Notes: generated from the sequence alone by a model not told the origin. A stretch of DNA of 64,000 bases from Streptomyces sp. SUK 48 (GCF_009650765.1 NZ_CP045740.1:2852001-2916000); one strand, 5' to 3'; numbered from the stretch's first letter, positions 17,079-26,923 are shown. Program-made: numbers and translations.

Positions 17079-17836
17079 GCGACTTCGCCCTCCTCGGCGT
17101 TTTCCCTGCCGGGAATCCCGGGGAATACGTCCTGGTAGAAATCACGCATCACCGCGGTGATCTCGGCCGTATTGCGATAACAGTCGGCGTGCGATCCCCG
17201 GATGGTTTCGAGCCGGAGCGTCCCGCCGCGGGCCGCGAGGCGCTCGCGTTCGCCGGGCAGGATGTTGCGGCTGCCGGCGCCGGCCAGCACCAGGACCGGG
17301 ACGCCGAGGCGCTCCAGCAGGTCCGGCAGGTGCCCGAAGTCGTAGGTCCAGCGCAGCAGGCTGCCCTCGGCCCATTCGTCGGCCTCGTGCAGCGCGGGGT
17401 GCGCGTCGAAGGACTGGTCGATCACCACGAGGCTGCGCACCCGGGACGCTCCCCAGGTGACCGCGGAGACGGCCGCCACCAGGCCGCCGTACGAGTATCC
17501 GACCAGGTGCACCTCGCCCGGGAGGATGTCGGCGACGCGGTGCAGGTCGGCGGAGAAGTCCAGGACCGAGTAGCCCCAGGCCGGCCGGTGGCTGTCGCCG
17601 TGGGCACGCAGCGAGGGGTGGACGGCGACGGAACCGGGCGGGCACAGGGCGTCGCCGATGGGCCTCAGCTGGGTCTTGTCGCCGCCGAATCCGTGCAGCA
17701 GGAGCATGCTGCCGGGGGCGCCGGCGGCCCCGGAGCGCCCGGGGACGGCGTCGTAGTCCAGCAGTTGGACACCGCTGCCGTGTCCCGCCAGGGCCGGTGT
17801 GGGAAGAACACGGTCTTCCGGTCCGGCAACGCTCAT
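17075..17836 (-). CDS. Alpha/beta hydrolase
   Basis: The 253-residue alpha/beta hydrolase carries the oxyanion HGFGGDK loop (about 48-54), the nucleophile elbow GYSYGG (Ser115) and a late His in GSHADCY (about 225). ATG 17836 is the first start compatible with the family and has a G-rich site about ten bases upstream. The open frame continues upstream without family sequence. It is the first gene of the leftward operon and ends in an ATGA overlap with the MFS gene. Possible roles are a second (type II) thioesterase that clears mis-loaded carrier protein, or an esterase/amidase acting on the product. The sequence does not decide between them. Confidence 0.83.
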   Translation of the reverse strand: MSVAGPEDRVLPTPALAGHGSGVQLLDYDAVPGRSGAAGAPGSMLLLHGFGGDKTQLRPIGDALCPPGSVAVHPSLRAHGDSHRPAWGYSVLDFSADLHRVADILPGEVHLVGYSYGGLVAAVSAVTWGASRVRSLVVIDQSFDAHPALHEADEWAEGSLLRWTYDFGHLPDLLERLGVPVLVLAGAGSRNILPGERERLAARGGTLRLETIRGSHADCYRNTAEITAVMRDFYQDVFPGIPGRENAEEGEVA

Positions 17837-18041
17837 GGAGATCAACCCCCTTGTGGAAAGCCGAGGTGGCTGCCCGGCCCCGTCAGATTCCGATTCCATG
17901 GCCCATGAAGTCAACGGCGGGCGCTGTCCCCGGATTCGGGTACGTGACACCGCGAGTGAAGGGGGCGGAGTATCGGTGGCGGGTTGCCGGAATTCCGGTC
18001 GGCCCGGTCCTCGTACCGTCTGCGGAACCGGAGGGATTTCC
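17837..18041. promoter_or_regulatory. Divergent promoter region of the cluster
   Basis: These 205 bases separate the first gene of the leftward operon from the rightward adenylation gene and must hold both promoters. The strand pair is relatively AT-richer than the flanks around 17885-17950. A GGAGGG site at 18029-18035 serves the adenylation gene. I looked for the direct heptamer repeats expected of SARP targets and saw only a short doubled ATTCC (around 17887-17897), which is not convincing. Confidence 0.5.
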
Positions 18042-19580
18042 ATGGGAGTCGGCCTCATCCACCGGGCGGTCGCACACCGGGCCAGGACCCGGCCGAACGC
18101 GCCGGCCGTGGTGGACGGCTCCACCCGGCTCGACTACGCCACGCTCGACGCGGCGGCGGACGCCTGGGCGGCCGCCCTGGCGGCGGCCGGCGCGGGGCCG
18201 GGCACCCTGGTCCCCGTCCTGCTGCCGCGCTCGGCCCGGCTGTACGTCGCCCTGCTCGCGGTGCTCAAGTGCGGTGCCGGGTACGCCGCGCTGGACCCGA
18301 GGTGGCCCCGGGAGCGGATCGAGTCCGTGCTCGGGCAGCTCGGCGGTCCGGTGCTGGTGACGGACTCCGGTGAGACGACGGGAGAGCCGTCCGGGATGCG
18401 GTTCGGGCCCTGGCCGGTGTGGCAGCCCCCGGCCGGATTCGACGCGTTCACGGACGCGGCCGCCACCCGGGACGGCGGGAGCGCGTTCCGTGCCTACGAC
18501 GGGCCGGCCGACGTGCCCGCCACCGTCTTCTTCACCTCCGGCACCAGCGGCACCCCGAAGGGCGTGGTGTCCCCGCACGCGGCCACCACCCGGCTGTTCA
18601 CGGCGGACGGGCCCCTCGCCTTCGGCCCCGGCACGGTCATGCTGCAGGCGGCCCCCGCGTCCTGGGACGCCTTCTCCCTGGAGCTGTGGGGGATGCTCAC
18701 CACCGGCGGCACCTGTGTCACCGCCGCGGAGGACTACCTCCTGCCGGACACGCTGCGCCACCTGATCGACACCCGCGCCCTCGACACCGCCTGGCTCACG
18801 TCGTCCCTGTTCAACCTGTTCACCGAGATCGACCCGGACTGCTTCCGGGGCCTGCGCCGCCTCTACATCGGCGGGGAGCGGCTGTCGGCCGCGCACGTGG
18901 GCCGGTTCCTCACCGCGCACCCCCAAACCGAGTTGTTCAACGGCTACGGTCCGGTGGAGAGTTGCGTGTTCGCCAGCGTGCACCCCATCACCGCGGCGGA
19001 CTGCGCGGCGGAGCACGGCGTTCCCATCGGCCGCCCGGTCCCCGGCACCCGGGTGCATGTGCTGGACGAGGCGGGGCGGGAGTGTCCGCCCGGGGTCACC
19101 GGCGAGCTGTGCGTCGGCGGGGCGGGGCTGGCGCTCGGCTACCTCGGCGACCCGGACCTCACCGCCGCGCGCTTCACCGGGCACCCGTCGGCCGGCACCC
19201 GGCTCTACCGGACCGGCGACCACGGCCTGCGGGACACCGACGGCGTCCTCCACTTCACCGGGCGCACCGACCGCCAGGTCAAGATCCGCGGCTACCGCAT
19301 CGAGCCGGAGGAGATCGAGACCCACGCGGCCGGGCTCCCCGGCGTCACCCGCTGCGTGGCCGTCCCGGTCCCGGGCGAACTGGGCAACTACGACCGGCTC
19401 GCGCTGTTCTACACCTCCGCCGCCGAGACGGAGGAGGACCCGGTGCTGCTGCGCCGCTCCCTGTCCCTGCGGCTGCCCGCGCACGCCGTGCCGGACGTCG
19501 TGCGGCGGGTGGAGCGGCTGCCGGTGACGGCCAACGGGAAGGTCGACCGGTCGGAGCTGCTCGCCACGCTCGTCGGGTGA
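18042..19580 (+). CDS. Stand-alone NRPS adenylation domain
   Basis: The 512-residue protein is a complete adenylation domain with no carrier or condensation part. Core motifs in order are A3 FTSGTSGTPKG (near residue 164), A4 SWDAFSLELWG, A5 FNGYGPVES, A7 YRTGDHG, A8 GRTDRQVKIRGYRIEPEE and A10 with the catalytic lysine in TANGKVDR near the C-terminus. The Asp in A4 is the usual anchor for an alpha-amino group, so an amino acid substrate is likely; I did not derive a specificity code. ATG 18042 follows GGAGGG. It probably charges the PCP of the PCP-thioesterase protein encoded on the other strand. It begins the rightward unit with the tautomerase and SAM synthetase genes. Confidence 0.92.
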   Translation: MGVGLIHRAVAHRARTRPNAPAVVDGSTRLDYATLDAAADAWAAALAAAGAGPGTLVPVLLPRSARLYVALLAVLKCGAGYAALDPRWPRERIESVLGQLGGPVLVTDSGETTGEPSGMRFGPWPVWQPPAGFDAFTDAAATRDGGSAFRAYDGPADVPATVFFTSGTSGTPKGVVSPHAATTRLFTADGPLAFGPGTVMLQAAPASWDAFSLELWGMLTTGGTCVTAAEDYLLPDTLRHLIDTRALDTAWLTSSLFNLFTEIDPDCFRGLRRLYIGGERLSAAHVGRFLTAHPQTELFNGYGPVESCVFASVHPITAADCAAEHGVPIGRPVPGTRVHVLDEAGRECPPGVTGELCVGGAGLALGYLGDPDLTAARFTGHPSAGTRLYRTGDHGLRDTDGVLHFTGRTDRQVKIRGYRIEPEEIETHAAGLPGVTRCVAVPVPGELGNYDRLALFYTSAAETEEDPVLLRRSLSLRLPAHAVPDVVRRVERLPVTANGKVDRSELLATLVG

Positions 19581-19650
19581 GCGCGCGGGCGGCCGCAGGC
19601 CCGCGCGACGACCACAGGCCCGAGACATCCCCGCCGAGAAAGGCAGTTCC

Positions 19651-20088
19651 ATGCCCGTCATCACCCTGATGTCGCCCGACGCCGGCCCCGGCCGTCCCGC
19701 CCTGGCGAAGATCGCCGAGGCGGTCACCGGGCTGCTGGGCATCGCCCCGCAGCACTGCTGGGTGACCTGGCAGCGGCTCGACGACGACGCGGCGCACCGG
19801 CCCGAATGGGACCGCCCGGCCGGCCACCCGCGTGCCCCGATCGGCTTCATCACCTGCAAGGCGACGTATCCGCGGGAGACCGTGGGCCGGCTGCTGCGGC
19901 TGCTGCGCGACGAGCTGAGCGCCCTGCTCGGGGTGCCGGGCGACGAGGTCTACCTCGTGGTGCGCCGGGCCGTACCGGGCGAGCTGCTGATCCGGGGTGA
20001 CGTCTGGGCCGGGGACGAACCGGCGCCGGAAGCGGCCGCCGCGCGGGCCGGGGCCGCTTCGATGGCGAGCCCGCGCAACCACCACTGA
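19651..20088 (+). CDS. Tautomerase-superfamily protein
   Basis: The 145-residue protein starts MPVITL, so removal of Met exposes Pro, the catalytic base of the 4-oxalocrotonate tautomerase superfamily. The length suggests two beta-alpha-beta units: the second begins around GFITCKATYPRETV and continues into VYLVVRRAVPGELL. The tail is disordered and Ala-rich. It lies 70 bases after the adenylation gene and 23 bases before metK, so the three probably form one transcript. In a biosynthetic setting such proteins catalyse keto-enol tautomerisation, (de)conjugation or cyclisation of imines and enols. Which reaction applies here is unknown. Confidence 0.72.
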   Translation: MPVITLMSPDAGPGRPALAKIAEAVTGLLGIAPQHCWVTWQRLDDDAAHRPEWDRPAGHPRAPIGFITCKATYPRETVGRLLRLLRDELSALLGVPGDEVYLVVRRAVPGELLIRGDVWAGDEPAPEAAAARAGAASMASPRNHH

Positions 20089-20111
20089 CCGCCACGTCCT
20101 GAGGAGTCACC

Positions 20112-21347
20112 GTGTCACGTCGTCTGTTCACCTCGGAGTCCGTGACCGAGGGCCATCCCGACAAGATCGCCGACCAGATCAGCGACACCATTCTCGACGC
20201 CCTCCTCAAGGAGGACCCGGGCTCCCGGGTCGCCGTGGAGACCCTGGTCACCACCGGCCTGGTGCATGTCGCGGGCGAGGTGACGACCACCGCGTACGCC
20301 CCGATCGCGGCCCTGGTGCGCGACCGCATCCTCCAGATCGGCTACGACAGTTCGCTCAAGGGCTTCGACGGCGCCTCCTGCGGCATCTCCGTGTCCATCG
20401 GCGCGCAGTCCCCGGACATCGCGCGGGGTGTGGACACGGCGTACGAGTCGCGGGTCGGGGGCGCCGCCGCGGGTGGCGAGCGCGACGAGCTGGACCGGCA
20501 GGGCGCGGGCGACCAGGGCCTGATGTTCGGCTACGCCTGCGACGAGACGCCGGAGCTGATGCCCCTGCCGATCACCCTGGCCCACCGGCTGTCCCGGCGG
20601 CTGTCCGAGGTCCGCAGGAACGGCACCCTGCCGTATCTGCGCCCCGACGGGAAGACGCAGGTCACCATCGAGTACGACGGCGACCGGCCGGTCCGTCTCG
20701 ACACGGTCGTCATCTCCGCGCAGCACGCCGCGGACACCGATCTGGAGGGGACCCTCGTCCCGGACATCCGCGCGCAGGTGGTGGAGCCCGAGCTGGCCGC
20801 CCTCGGCATCGCCACCGAGGGCTACCGCCTGCTGGTCAACCCCACCGGCCGGTTCGAGATCGGCGGTCCGATGGGGGACGCGGGTCTGACCGGGCGGAAG
20901 ATCATCATCGACACGTACGGCGGTATGGCGCGGCACGGTGGCGGCGCGTTCTCGGGCAAGGACCCGTCCAAGGTGGACCGCAGTGCCGCGTACGCGATGC
21001 GCTGGGTCGCCAAGAACATCGTGGCGGCCGGTCTGGCCCGGCGCGCCGAGGTGCAGGTGGCGTACGCGATCGGCAAGGCGGAGCCCGTCGGCCTGTTCGT
21101 GGAGACCTTCGGCACCGAGACCGTGCCGGTGGCGCGCATCCAGGACGCGGTGATCGAGGTCTTCGACCTGCGGCCGGCGGCGATCATCCGCGACCTCGAC
21201 CTGCTGCGGCCGATCTACGCCCAGACGGCCGCGTACGGTCACTTCGGCCGCGAACTGCCCGACTTCACCTGGGAACGCGTGGACCGCGCGGAGCGGCTGC
21301 GGGCGGTGGCGGCGGCTTGCGGGGAACCGGGCACGGCACGGGGCTGA
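20112..21347 (+). CDS. metK: S-adenosylmethionine synthetase (cluster-embedded MetK)
   Basis: MetK makes SAM from methionine and ATP. The 411-residue protein has all family signatures: [11 protein letters not shown] near the N-terminus, [12 protein letters not shown] in the middle and the glycine-rich [20 protein letters not shown] loop around residues 275-295. It starts with GTG after GAGGAG. Placement directly behind the adenylation and tautomerase genes, rather than in a housekeeping setting, indicates a dedicated copy that boosts SAM supply. This fits at least four SAM-dependent proteins in the facing operon (radical SAM enzyme, methyltransferase, two TrmO-like). A second housekeeping copy should exist elsewhere in the genome. 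Confidence 0.96.
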   Translation: MSRRLFTSESVTEGHPDKIADQISDTILDALLKEDPGSRVAVETLVTTGLVHVAGEVTTTAYAPIAALVRDRILQIGYDSSLKGFDGASCGISVSIGAQSPDIARGVDTAYESRVGGAAAGGERDELDRQGAGDQGLMFGYACDETPELMPLPITLAHRLSRRLSEVRRNGTLPYLRPDGKTQVTIEYDGDRPVRLDTVVISAQHAADTDLEGTLVPDIRAQVVEPELAALGIATEGYRLLVNPTGRFEIGGPMGDAGLTGRKIIIDTYGGMARHGGGAFSGKDPSKVDRSAAYAMRWVAKNIVAAGLARRAEVQVAYAIGKAEPVGLFVETFGTETVPVARIQDAVIEVFDLRPAAIIRDLDLLRPIYAQTAAYGHFGRELPDFTWERVDRAERLRAVAAACGEPGTARG

Positions 21348-21376
21348 GCCGGGGCGAGCACCGGAGGTGAGGGGCG

Positions 21377-21401
21377 AACTCCGCTGTGCGGAAGCGGAGT
21401 T
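21377..21401. terminator. Bidirectional hairpin between metK and the SARP gene
   Basis: A perfect nine-base-pair stem (AACTCCGCT with AGCGGAGTT) surrounds a seven-base loop. It sits between the convergent ends of metK and the SARP gene, so it probably terminates both transcripts. No U-run follows, as is common in Streptomyces. Confidence 0.6.
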
Positions 21402-21441
21402 GTCCGGCGACCGGGGCGTCCGGGTCCCTCGCCGGCGGGGT

Positions 21442-24400
21442 TCAGGTGGCGGTCGTAGCCCCGCTGGCGGCGGTGTTCGGGCCGCCGGCCTCGACCATCA
21501 GGTCCTCGGTCCGTTCCAGCCAGGTCCGGGAGCCGAGGTCGGCGAACAGGTCGCGCGCCGCCTCCAGTTGCGCCGAGGCCAGCTGGTGATCGCCGCGGAC
21601 CAGGGCGATCTCGGCGAGCGCGTAGCGCGACCTGGCCTCGACGAGCCTCTCCCCCACCTGCCGCGACAGATGCAGGGCGCGGGTCAGCGTGTCGGTGGCG
21701 CTGTCCAGCCGCTTCTCCCGGCGGCGGAGCGCGCCGAGGCCGTACAGCGCGTACGCCTCGCCGATCCGGTCGCCGCTGTCCCGCACGATCCGCAGGACCT
21801 CCTGGAGCGCCTCCTGGGCCTGGCGCGGCTGGTCGATCGCGAGGTGGAGCTCGGCGAACCGCTGGAGCACCTGCGCCTGGACGCGCAGGCAGTTCTCCTC
21901 CCGGGAGATGGTGAGGGCCTGCTCCAGCAGCGCCCGGGCGCGTTCGGTGTTTCCCGAGGCCAGCCACCAGCCGGCCAGGCTGCGCAGGATGTGCGCCTCG
22001 CCGATCCGGTCGCCCACCAGTCTGGTGATGGCCAGCGCCTCGTCGTACTTCTCCCGCATGGCGGCGTCGTCCCCGCGCACGCTGTCCAGGTAGGCGGCGT
22101 TGCGCAGCACCAGGGCGCGCCCGTGGTCGTGGCCCGCCGCCTCGAACAGCTCACGCGCCTGACCGAAGCGCTCGTCCGCCTGCTCCATGCGGGTCTGGAA
22201 CATGTGCAGGGTGCCCAGCGAGTACGACATCGCCGCCTGGCCGATGCGGTTTCCGGCCCGGGCCGACGCCTCGTAGGCCAGGCGCGTGGTCTCCTTCCAG
22301 TCGTCGAAGTACCCCTTGGCCTCGAACAGGGTGACCGAGGTGAGGGCGAGGTCCCAGCACAGCTCGTCCAGGCCGGCCGCGGCGGCCTGCCGTACGGCCG
22401 TCACCAGCGCCCGGCGTTCCCCGCTGAGGCGCTCCATCGGCCGGGCGGCGGGCTCCGCGCCGGCGTCCGCGGGGAGCTTCCAGCGCTCGGCGTGGCCGTG
22501 GATGATCGTGTAGTCCCCGCCGTACTCCTCCCGGTGGGCCTCCTCGACCAGGGAGAGCCAGCCGCCGAGCACGCGCGCCAGGGCGGCGTCCTGCTCCTCG
22601 GGGGTTCGGCGGCGAGGAGTTCCTCGCGGGCGTAGGCGCGGATGAGGTCGTGGAAGCGGTAGCGCGGCCGGAGCGAGTCCGGGTATCGCACGGTGTCCAT
22701 GACCTGCGCCTCGACCAGGGCGTCGAGGGTGTCCTCGGCGGCACCGAGGTCCGCGTCCAGCAGCGCGGCGGCGACCCAGGCCGGCGAGTCGGGGGCCTGG
22801 ACCAGGGCGAACAGCCGGAACAGGCGCTGGGCGGAGGGGGGCAGCGCCCGGTACGTCAGGCTGATGGTGGAGCGCAGTTCGAGGCCACGGTGGCTCAGCT
22901 CGTCCAGCCGGCGGCGCTCGTCCCGTAGCCGCTGGACCAGCCACTCGATCCGCCAGTGGGGGTGGGAGGCCAGCCGGGCGCCGGCGATCCGCAGCGCCAG
23001 GGGCAGCGCGTCGCACAGGTTGACCAGTTCGACGGCCGTGTCGAGTTCCGCCTGGACGCGCTCGCGGCCGACGATGCCGGCCAGCAGTTCCAGGGCGTTG
23101 GCCATGTCGAAGGCGGCGAGGTCGATCCCGCGGACGCCGTCCGTGCCGGCCAGCCGGGCCCGGCTCGTGGTGATCACCGCGCAGGTGGCGCTGCCGGGCA
23201 GGAGCGGGGTCACCTGCCCGGCGCCGGTCACCCCGTCCAGGACCACGAGCACCCGGCTGTCCGCGAGTCTGCTGCGGTACATCTCGGCGCGTTCCTGGGC
23301 GTCGTCCGGGATGGCCTTGGCCGGGATGCCGAGGGCCCGGAGGAAGCGGGCCAGCAGGGCGGTGATCTGCGCGTCGCCGGAGACGGTGTGCAGGTCGGCG
23401 TAGAGATGGCCGTCGGGGAAGTGCTTGCTCACCTCGTGGGCGGCGCGTACGGCGAGGGCCGACTTGCCGACGCCGCCGGGGCCGGAGATGTCCACGATCG
23501 GCACGGCGTAGCCCGGGCTCTGTGCCCGGGCGGAGGCGACGAGCAGTTCCTTGATCTCGTCGAGCTGGGCGCGGCGGCCGGTGAAGTCGCCGATGGTGGC
23601 GGGGAGCTGGCGGGGGATGAGACGGAAGCCGCTCTCCCGCGCGTCGGGGGTGTCCGCGGTGTCCCGGGTGCCGGGCCCGGCGGCGGGGCGGGCGGGGACG
23701 TCCCGGTCCGGTGGCGGAGCGGGGAGGTCGAGCGCCGGGGACTGCGTCAGGATCGCCTGTTCCAGATCGCGCAGTTCCTGCCCCGGCTCGATCCCCATCT
23801 CCTCGACCAGGGTTCTGCGGGCCCGCTGGAACGTCGCCAGCGCCTCCGCCTGCCGCCCGGAGCGGTACAGCGCCAGCATGAGGAGCTCGTAGAGGCGCTC
23901 GCGCAGCGGGAACCGGCCGATGAGCACGGTCAGTTCCGCGCAGACCTCGCCATGCCGGGCCAACAGGAGGTCGAGGCGCAGGCACTCCTCGATCGCGGCC
24001 AGGCGTCTGTCGTCGTAATGCCGGGCCACATGCCGTACGGAGTCGCTGGGGACGCCGTCGAGGGCGGGGCCGCGCCAGAGGCCGAGGGCCTGGCGCAGGG
24101 CCGCCGCCGCCTCGGTGACGCGGCCGGCGCGGGAGTGCTCGCGGGCGGTGGTGACCAGCCGGTCGAACTCCAGGCTGTCCACACCGTCCGCGGCGAGTTC
24201 GAGGACGTAGCCGGGCGCGCGGGTCTTGATCGCGTCGGGGCGGCCGGCCAGGGCGAACTGCTTGCGGAGCGTCGAGACGGCGACCTGGATCTGACCGCGC
24301 GCGGTGACGGGGGGCGCGTCGCCCCATACCGCGTCGATCAGCTGTTCCGTGGACAGCGTGCGGTTGATGTTCAGCCCCAGCATCGCCAGGACCACCCGCT

Positions 24401-24473
24401 GGCGCGGGCCGCCGACCTCGAGCGCACGACCCTCGTGGACCAGCTCGACCGGCCCCAGCAGCCGAAGGATCAT
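21442..24473 (-). CDS. SARP-family regulator with NB-ARC and TPR domains (AfsR-like), one frameshift
   Basis: Across about 1,010 codons the gene encodes an OmpR-like winged helix (LLGPVELVHEG start), a bacterial transcriptional activation domain, an NB-ARC ATPase with Walker A GPGGVGKSAL, a winged-helix stretch and a long C-terminal TPR region (repeated GDRIGEA units). This is the AfsR-type layout. The N-terminal frame runs to about 22600, where it leaves the family. The TPR part continues in another frame. The switch maps to a five-G run at 22600-22604, and one added G restores continuity (EPPEEQDAA). ATG 24473 is the family start; a GTG three codons upstream is possible. It lies convergent with metK at the right edge of the cluster and is the best candidate for pathway activator. 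If the frameshift is real, the protein would lose its TPR half. Confidence 0.85.
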
Positions 24474-25164
24474 GTCGTCCACCCTCGCCTTCCCCCCACG
24501 TAGCGTCGCGCACAACGATCAGCACCGTAGCCCTGGTTCGGAGCTGACATCCGGTGATTGCCATGAGTTTCCTGATGAATGGCACAGGAGTGGCCCGGCG
24601 GCCGCGGGCACGGCCGGGCGCCGGTGTTCCCGCCGGTCGGCGGCACGGTTGACCTGGGCGGGACCGACGCGGTTCGGGACGGGGTCGGTTCACCGCCCGG
24701 GGATCGCCGGGTGCGGGCCGCGCGGGCCGGACTCCGATATCGGGCCGATCTCTGATATCGGGCCGGTCTGCGGTGCCGGGCCGGTCTCCGGTGTCAGGCG
24801 GGATGGGGCCGGGCGGGGGCGCCCGGCGGGATCGACGGATCCGGGGAGGTCACGGCCGGACAGTGGGCCCGGTCGCCTCTCGCACTGCTACGTTCCATGT
24901 CTGCCCCCGCTCAGCCCGCACGGCCGACGCCGCGCACCTGCGCATCCCGCCGGCCTCCGCCGCCCGCCCGCTTCCGGGGTGGCCGCCGCGTGCCGGTCGG
25001 GAATCGGATTCATCTTGCCCGCAGGTCAACCAATATGCAAAGGGCAATAAGCAACGGGACGCGGGGGCGGGAGCGGGTTGCCCGGGAGAGGTGAGGGGGC
25101 GGCGGGCCGGCCCTGGGACCGGTGAGCGGGGAGGGCGGAGGGCGGGGAGCGACCCGCGCGTTCG
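24474..25164. other. 691-base intergenic region upstream of the SARP gene
   Basis: No gene is supported here. The part next to 24473 must hold the SARP promoter; bases 24500-24600 are comparatively AT-rich. A tandem array of four degenerate 18-bp units lies at 24733-24804. A further AT-richer patch is near 25010-25060. Open frames in this stretch are low-complexity and lack ribosome sites. Confidence 0.6.
24733..24804. repeat. Four degenerate tandem 18-bp repeats
   Basis: Units start at 24733, 24751, 24769 and 24787. The first two share GATATCGGGCCG, and the third and fourth diverge (GGTGCCGGGCCGG, GGTGTCAGGCGG). The exact 18-base spacing, not a multiple of the helical turn, and the decay along the array suggest slippage or an old coding repeat (a six-residue unit is readable rightward). 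An operator function is not excluded. Confidence 0.7.
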
Positions 25165-25662
25165 TCAACCGGTGTCCGGCCACTCCTCGGGGGGCGCCGG
25201 CGGCTCCGGTGCGCTCTGCCCTTCCGCCTGCCGCGCCTTCTCGTCCCGCAGGTCCGTCAGCCACGGCCACAGGTCGGGCAGGGGGCGGGCCGGGCAGGCG
25301 AGACGGTGTTCGATGCGGCACCGCTGGGACTGATCCGGTGGGCAGACGCCGTAGACGGTCACCCGTCCGTCGGACAGCTCGATCCACCGGTGCCCCGCCG
25401 GAACCTCGTGGGCCAGCGGCCGCAGACCCGGTTCCAGCAGGACCCACTCGTGTCCGAGCGTCGCCACCCGGTCCTGTGGCAGGCCGCGGTGCGGGCAGCG
25501 TGACCGCCCGCGGCCGAGCCGACGCGGAATCCGCTCCGAGGCCCCCCATAGGACGAGGGTCGGCACACCGGCGTCCGCGGCGCAGGGCGCTCGTCGGACG
25601 GGACGGGCGGGGCGGCCGTCACCCGAGGAGGCGGGGGGCGGCCCGGGTGGTGTGTCCGGCAA
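25165..25662 (-). CDS. DUF6083-type Streptomyces protein of unknown function
   Basis: The 165-residue product resembles small Streptomyces proteins of the DUF6083 type. The core reads LGHEWVLLEPG, then VPAGHRWIELSDGRVTVYG and CRIEHRLACP, with conserved Cys residues (SRCPHRG, CPPDQSQRC) that could bind metal. The tail is Glu/Pro-rich. Start choice is uncertain: the longest frame begins at a TTG with no strong ribosome site, and an internal GTG is possible. It is isolated between the SARP upstream region and the DeoR/LacI-type regulator and probably does not belong to the cluster. No function can be assigned. Confidence 0.62.
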   Translation of the reverse strand: MPDTPPGPPPASSGDGRPARPVRRAPCAADAGVPTLVLWGASERIPRRLGRGRSRCPHRGLPQDRVATLGHEWVLLEPGLRPLAHEVPAGHRWIELSDGRVTVYGVCPPDQSQRCRIEHRLACPARPLPDLWPWLTDLRDEKARQAEGQSAPEPPAPPEEWPDTG

Positions 25663-25798
25663 CCGGTGACCGGGGAGCCATGGCCGGGACGCGCTCCTGC
25701 GGGCCGGTGGCCGCAGGCGCCGGGGCGTGCGGCGGCAAGGGCGGGGGCGGGCGGTGGCCCGTCCCGGTCCCAGGAGTCCTGCCCGGCCGGCCCCGGAT

Positions 25799-26896
25799 TC
25801 AGTAACCCCTTCTCCCCCGGCTCCCCGTGCCCCTCCCGCAGGAAGCTCGCAGCGCCAGGGCCGGTTGAAGGGTCAGGTGGTGGACCGGGAGGGGGTGGGG
25901 GGAGCGGAGGCGGGAGGTGAGGAGTTCGACGCCCTTGCGGCCCAGGGCGCGTTTCGGTGGGGCGACGGCGGTCAGGGGGACGCTGGCCAGGGCGGCGACC
26001 TCGTCGTCGTAGGAGACGATCGCCAGGTCCCGGGGGACGCGGAGGCCGCGCTGCGCGGCCAGTTGGAGCAGGACGATGGCCTCCGCGTCGCCGTGGGCGA
26101 GGACGGCGGTGGCGCCGTGGGCGCGGAGGTCGTCGAGGACCTCGTCGACGCGCTGCTCGGTGCGGGGGGAGGTCTCGCGCTGCGGGACCACGTGGACGGG
26201 GGCGTCCAGGTCGAGGCCCAGGGCGCGCAGGGCGTGGGCGTGGCCGAGGCGGACGGCGGGGGCCGTCGGGCCCAGGTCCTTGACCATGAGGGCTATCCGG
26301 CGGTGCCCGAGGCGGGCCAGGTGTTCCACGGCCAGCCGGGCGCCCGCCTGATGGTCGGTGACCACGTGGTCCAGGCGGTCGACCAGGGTCGTGGAGCGCA
26401 GCTCGCGTTCCACCAGGACCACCGGGACCCTCAGCTCGCGCAGACGTTCCTCGAAGCGGGTGTGGCGGGAGTTCTCCAGGGGCGGCGGGGCCAGCAGCAG
26501 GCCGTCGACGCCGTCGTCCAGGTGGCGGCGGATGGCGACCAGGTCCTGCTCGGGCTGGTAGTCGGAGAAGGCGAGGGTGAGTTCGGCGTTCTGTTCCGAC
26601 GCCGCCTCGCGGGCTCCCTCCAGCACCTCCCGGAAGTAGGGGCCTTTGGGCAGCAGCAGGCCCAACCGCACGGTGTCCGGTGCCCGTTCGGACTCGTGGT
26701 CCGTCGTACCGCCCCTGCGGTCCAGGGCGACACCGCCGTGGAACCGCCGTACCAGACCCTCGCGTTCGAGGGCCTCGACATCGCGTCGCACCGTGACGTC
26801 GGAGACCCCCAGCAGGCCCACGAGGTCGCTGATCCGCGCCGAGCCGTGCTCCCGCAGATGGGCGAGGAGCAGGTCGTGCCGGTCCGGAGAGAGCAT
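25799..26896 (-). CDS. DeoR/LacI-type transcriptional regulator
   Basis: The 365-residue regulator combines a DeoR-type N-terminal winged helix (HGSARISDLVGLLGVSDVTVRRDVEALEREG, residues about 14-45, with the DVEALE signature) with a C-terminal LacI/periplasmic-binding-protein sensor domain (from about residue 75: RLGLLLPKGPYFREVL; later IVSYDDEVAALASVPLTAV). This mixed type senses sugars or sugar derivatives and represses nearby catabolic genes. It is transcribed away from the dehydrogenase/DUF2264 pair across a 629-base gap. ATG 26896 is preferred over the adjacent GTG. Control of the rightward pair is an inference from position. Confidence 0.85.
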   Translation of the reverse strand: MLSPDRHDLLLAHLREHGSARISDLVGLLGVSDVTVRRDVEALEREGLVRRFHGGVALDRRGGTTDHESERAPDTVRLGLLLPKGPYFREVLEGAREAASEQNAELTLAFSDYQPEQDLVAIRRHLDDGVDGLLLAPPPLENSRHTRFEERLRELRVPVVLVERELRSTTLVDRLDHVVTDHQAGARLAVEHLARLGHRRIALMVKDLGPTAPAVRLGHAHALRALGLDLDAPVHVVPQRETSPRTEQRVDEVLDDLRAHGATAVLAHGDAEAIVLLQLAAQRGLRVPRDLAIVSYDDEVAALASVPLTAVAPPKRALGRKGVELLTSRLRSPHPLPVHHLTLQPALALRASCGRGTGSRGRRGY

Positions 26897-26907
26897 CACG
26901 CGCCACC

Positions 26908-26923
26908 TTCCGAACTGTTGGAA
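26908..26923. promoter_or_regulatory. Candidate autoregulatory operator of the DeoR/LacI-type protein
   Basis: The 16 bases TTCCGAACTGTTGGAA form an imperfect palindrome (TTCC..GGAA, with partial inner symmetry), 12 bases before the ATG of the regulator gene. Position and symmetry fit an autorepressor site. One short palindrome in high-GC DNA can arise by chance, so this is weak. Confidence 0.3.

Noticed and set aside
14194..17145. A very long minus-strand open frame covering the TrmO-like, PCP-TE and MFS genes
   Set aside because: Only its last 164 codons match a family. The rest is Arg/Pro-rich out-of-frame reading of better-supported genes.
20089..20111. A SAM riboswitch controlling metK
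   Set aside because: Only 23 bases separate it from the tautomerase gene; there is no room for an aptamer.
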